A stretch of DNA of 64,000 bases from Anticarsia gemmatalis (taxonomy: Eukaryota > Arthropoda > Insecta > Lepidoptera > Erebidae), in the NCBI RefSeq assembly GCF_050436995.1, contig NC_134753.1, forward strand, positions 12,090,001-12,154,000. Direction: 5' to 3'. The notes below the pieces were generated by a model that worked only from the letters and a program-made list of their open reading frames with translations, was not told the origin of the DNA and did not search any database. A program made the position numbers and the translations under genes. Positions 59,920 to 64,000 of the stretch are shown in pieces. Each line of letters begins with the position of its first letter. The first letter of the stretch is position 1.

Positions 59920-62900
59920 CGCTATTCATTAACTTTTCGAGTATGACTGTTTTTCTTGAAGGGCTAGGCTGTATGAATACATCGGTGTTTGTTAGTAAAT
60001 GTCTTTTGTAGTAATGGGATTTTTTTAAGTGTAGTTAATAGAGACAGTGTGACCGATATCATTTTTAATACAAGTAAAAATTTCTAAAATAAACTCGTGA
60101 TAAATATTTTTTCCCGGAAAATGTATTACCTAGCGAGCATAAATAGTAGCCACTGGGTCTAGTGTTATTGTTTTATGCAGATAACTAAGGGACACTATTG
60201 AGCCAGCTATAGAAAAGAAGTAAGTATAGACCTTTTCGTATATAGCGCCCACCTGGAATACTTTAGAGGAACTATATTTTTTTGTCACATAAATGACAAG
60301 CACTTAATATGATTGTGTCAAACATCATCATACCGATATGAACAGTCGTAACACTATATTTCCAACTCGACTGTACAAAAACAGGCTTTAATTTGCGATC
60401 ACGAATGATGGAGGCTTTTAGCATTCTCCACACGTAGTGTTTCCGCTATGATGTTTGTCCTTTCCGGAGTTGTTGAGCGAAATAATATCAAGTATATGAT
60501 ATTGTTATAATGTTCTTTATATTTGACGATATTGTTGTACATTCTGAGATAAAATGTTTTTGATGTGCTTTGAAATGTCCTGTACTAATTACTTTTTCAA
60601 AAGTTAAAGACTGGTAATACTTTGGTGGTGTTAATTGTTGAGGTTAATGCAGTGACAGTTGTACAGATTATAACCGTGCGTTGCGATTAATATAACTTGT
60701 TATTTGGGGTTTTGAGAATCGTTTTTTTTAAAACGATTTTTTAAGCAAAGTACTACAGTCAAAATATATCACCTTTGAAATATTCCTGTAAACCTGAACA
60801 AAAGGCAAACGATTTAAACACCATATTTATTGAAAACCTTCACAAAATGTTCTTCACTCGAATTATTTTAAGGCTCAAAATAACGATATGTATAAACCTT
60901 TTTCATTACTCACTTTTGCCGTCCAATTAGCAGTACAAAATACGCTTTGTCGCAATACTTGTTCCATTGACGCGTGACCGGCCCACTGTGCAACGTTCAA
61001 TGTTGTTTTAAAACGTTCGCGCTGGACGCGTTAAGCGTAATGTAAACACACCTTAATTGGACCCGTTTGATCAATCTTTCAGTGCTGTGCGTGAATTATT
61101 TTTTAAATTTCGGATTTTTTTTTGTTTTAATGTTTTTTCGGTTTTGTTTTCGATTTAGGGGAAAGGGTTTGGTAACCAATGGACTGAAAAATATATATTA
61201 TTTTTTTCAATGATGGATTTAATTAAAAAATTGAACAATTTAGAACATATTGAAGCAAATATACCAATCTCAGTAACAAATTTTCGTAAAGCCCTAAAAC
61301 TATGGTAGATACTTATACTACACTTTATTTTAAATTGTGGCATAATACAACCTAAACTGTATTTTTAATTACGAGAATCATTATTCATAAAGACAGCTTT
61401 CTGTTAAACGCTATAGACATTATAATTTAACTTTTTTACTTGTTTTACAATTATTATATTTATTGTACACTATTATGATCTTATCAAAAATAATCGTACA
61501 CCAGTGACCAACACTACATAATCTGGCCAAGTATATAAGTTTCCCTCAACACGACACAGAATATTTGCCAAACAAACACGCGAGCGAATACAACCAAATG
61601 AATATAAATTGGTTATGATAATAATTTATTTTGTTGCCAGACCTGTTGCTCGATAAATGCAGTGTTTGCCAACTTGTTGGTCATTTTCGTTACGACCGTA
61701 TTTAGATATTTATCTTAGATCAAGGAAAATATCTTGGAGATTGTAGTGGACTTGTGTGATGGACGAAATGTGTGTTGTTTTTGTAGTTTGAAAGCCTAAT
61801 GCATGTTAAACTAAAAGAGAATATTATTCTATTAGTTCAGATACGAAACTAATTTATTGCTGCGATTGATAATCTTCGTGAAAACCTTCGTCTTGTGAGC
61901 CAATTTTTTTTTTGGTATTTTGCAAACGTATCATTTTGCTTTACCAGAAAATTTGCAACTGAAATGTACAATTCTTAAAAACGTTGCCTTTTAGGAATCC
62001 ATAAAAGGATTTCATAACCGGAACATTTTACATTATAATTAATATATTATCTTAATTAATTTAAAATGAAAGCTTTGTTCAAACAATAATATATTTAAAC
62101 ATATTCACAAGCTCCGCCTCATTCCGACATACAATTCTGATGAAGCTACCAAATAAAAATTAATATAAGAGCAAATATTTGAGGAGCGTCGTCGCCCCGA
62201 GGCACAGATAATATCAGCGAGATGACCAAGATGGCTGAGTTATAATTACTTTTTATTTTCCCTTCGTTGAACAAAATTAAGTGCGGACCAACTGTGATGA
62301 GTTTTATTGATTGTGTTTATTGATGAATGGGATAGCTTGTAGGTTATGCAGACATAAGATCACAAAAATTTCTGATAGGCCAAAGGACGCCACTTGCTAC
62401 GATCCATACGAACTTCCCTTACTTCATTCACATCGATACATCTCGTCAAACAGGACTGTGTGTATGTGTTTCTTGGGCTCACCTAAAGCTTATGTGGCGA
62501 TTCCTAATGATTATGATTCTATTAAATTATGTTTTGTGGAACGTTTGACAAATTAGTTATTCGAAAAAACTATTGAATTGCTGAGCTATTTCTCATCTAA
62601 CATCATCAAGTCACTTTAAATTTTGAGAAGCGTTTCTATGATGGGCATGTGGCTAGTAATTTTTGTGATTACTAACGTCGCAGCGGCATATAAGTATTTT
62701 TTTTATTCTATAATACAGTAAGTAGTAGTGTTGTAAGGAAGATTTGAAAAATATGTACATAAAAATTTTCTCGGAACATTGTGACTTGTGACACACCTAT
62801 TCTTTCGAAAAAATGTTAAAAGTATATTATATGGAATTGCAAACTCCGCAATATTATCTAAAATAATTCTTTTCCCACATTTATAATGCACAGCTTACCC

Positions 62901-64000
62901 ACTTTCTAAAAGCCTAAAGCAAAGCTGACACTGTTATATTCTAAGGTCAAATATCTCTTGTTCGTACAGCGTTGAATAACTAGGTGATAGTGCCGTCTCA
63001 ATAGGCGGCGACGTGTTAGAGGCGTGGCCATCGCTATTTATTGGCCACTGGGTCAAAGGCAGAACGTAAAGAGTTTTTGCACTAGTCTAGGAGACTGTGA
63101 TTCAGTCACTATTGAAAAAAGTGATTATTTGCAGAGTATGTTTTCTTGGTAAATAAAATTCTTTTGTATGTGTTTGTTATTAAACGGCTAAAGGGCTGGA
63201 TTGATTTAGATCAAATTTTGAGGGTATTTCTGTTGGTTAAAAATATGATTGTACGCGACCATTGTTGCACTAATGTAATATCTTTATTTTATGTACTTGT
63301 TTAAATAGTATGAAGCGTTGTAGTTCTTTTACTACGAGACAAAGATAAAAATAATTAGTTACTAAGAGGACAAAACCACCTAGTACAGTTAAATAATCTT
63401 GATTATATAGACGCAGACAGTTGGAATACGTTGTTTGACTGAACGCTAACGATAAAACTTTATTTCTATTAAAACATACCAAACACATAAACATAAAGTA
63501 AATACGAAAGTTATAATCCCGAATTGATATATCTATTGATAACAAGACATACTAATATTTACAACAGAATCAATCAAAACTTCTCTTATTATATCGACAG
63601 TTATAATAAAACAATATTTTTATAGTTTCTGGGAATTGCACGCCGTATATGAGGTAGTTAAATAATAAGTGCTCATAACATCACCCTGTATAGTCTGATC
63701 TTTTGGACGCGAGCCAAAAACGTGACAAAAAACAATAGATATAGGGTGTGTTATATAGAATATTTCGTGAGGATATAGCCCAGCGTTTAAACGTACGATG
63801 ATTTTGAGGTTATCATAGTTTTGACTGTAGTCGAGTTAAATTACTATTAGCGGATCATAGAACATTGAAAGTAAATTATTTCTCTACATTCGAGATTAAC
63901 TTTATGTAGTTAGTTCGTCAAAACGAATAATTACTTAAGTGTGAGAAACATGTAATGAACTTATGGATTCTTAAAATGCTGTTCTTTCATTACACAATTT
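59920..64000. other. Intron stretch with no recognised feature
   Basis: AT-rich to the end of the window. The aatcgtttt/aaaacgatt palindrome near 60717-60738 and a caccctgtatag word at 63683 (like a mariner end, but alone) are the only motifs noted. Frames of up to 91 codons show no domain. Confidence 0.5.

Larger units (their letters stand above)
8490..64000 (-). other. Giant intron upstream of the CELF exon (partial, more than 55 kb)
   Basis: Everything to the right of the exon acceptor lies upstream on the minus strand. I looked for the preceding RRM2 exon (expected to encode a KLFVGML...GPDG-like segment) and for RRM1 exons and did not see them. The interval is therefore read as one intron, possibly containing alternative promoters or short unrecognised exons. 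Very long introns are known for insect bru3. The interval is AT-rich with scattered repeats. Confidence 0.7.

Noticed and set aside
63670..63700. caccctgtatag as a mariner terminal repeat
   Set aside because: The word stands alone with no inverted partner or element sequence nearby.

Overview
The window looks like intronic DNA from a moth or butterfly (Lepidoptera). The base is AT-rich, with scattered GC-richer single-copy blocks, and it carries many short interspersed repeats I recognise as typical of lepidopteran genomes: a tRNA-derived SINE, a 5S-rRNA-derived SINE, short LINE-like 'actagctgacccgcgcaacttcgc' elements and hairpin MITEs. A noctuid-type moth is my best guess from the SINE type, but that is inference. 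There is no bacterial-style gene content. Nearly all of the short open frames are chance frames.

The one host coding feature I can support is a single 80-nt exon at 8410-8489 on the minus strand, with consensus splice sites on both sides. It encodes the second half of an RRM domain of the CELF/Bruno RNA-binding family and looks most like the Bruno-3 / CELF3-6 branch. The window is therefore best read as two introns of a bru3-like gene transcribed right to left. About 8.4 kb belongs to the intron downstream of the exon, and more than 55 kb belongs to the intron upstream of it. The rest of the gene lies outside the window.

Region by region: 1-6 kb holds relic SINE/LINE pieces. 6.0-8.2 kb holds a nested insertion: a minus-strand SINE with a 52-nt poly-T, split at a TA by a 1.6-kb foldback Tc1/mariner-type element whose two arms each carry a broken transposase C-terminus. 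The exon follows at 8.4 kb. 11.1-12.1 kb is a GC/CpG-rich island with G-quadruplex-type runs, a candidate internal promoter or enhancer. 12.7 kb has a tandem repeat built on ccaatattgg palindromes. 16.4-19.6 kb has three SINE copies, including the 5S-derived one with a clear target-site duplication, and one LINE-like piece. 22.1 kb has a perfect 21-bp hairpin. 26.7 kb and 39.9 kb have two copies of one hairpin MITE, the second directly abutting a 21-bp minisatellite. 33.7 kb has a strong G-quadruplex motif. 46.6 kb has a 33-bp tandem duplication with two CRE sites. 47.9-48.7 kb is a cluster of LINE-like relics. 50.1-50.4 kb has a tRNA-Lys primer-binding-site relic next to a MITE with 22-bp inverted repeats. 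52-64 kb is mostly featureless AT-rich intron with a few repeat relics.

I did not find a new multi-gene system. The most interesting structures are the SINE/foldback nested insertion with its unexpectedly displaced 17-bp duplication, the GC island in the giant intron, and the hairpin MITEs.
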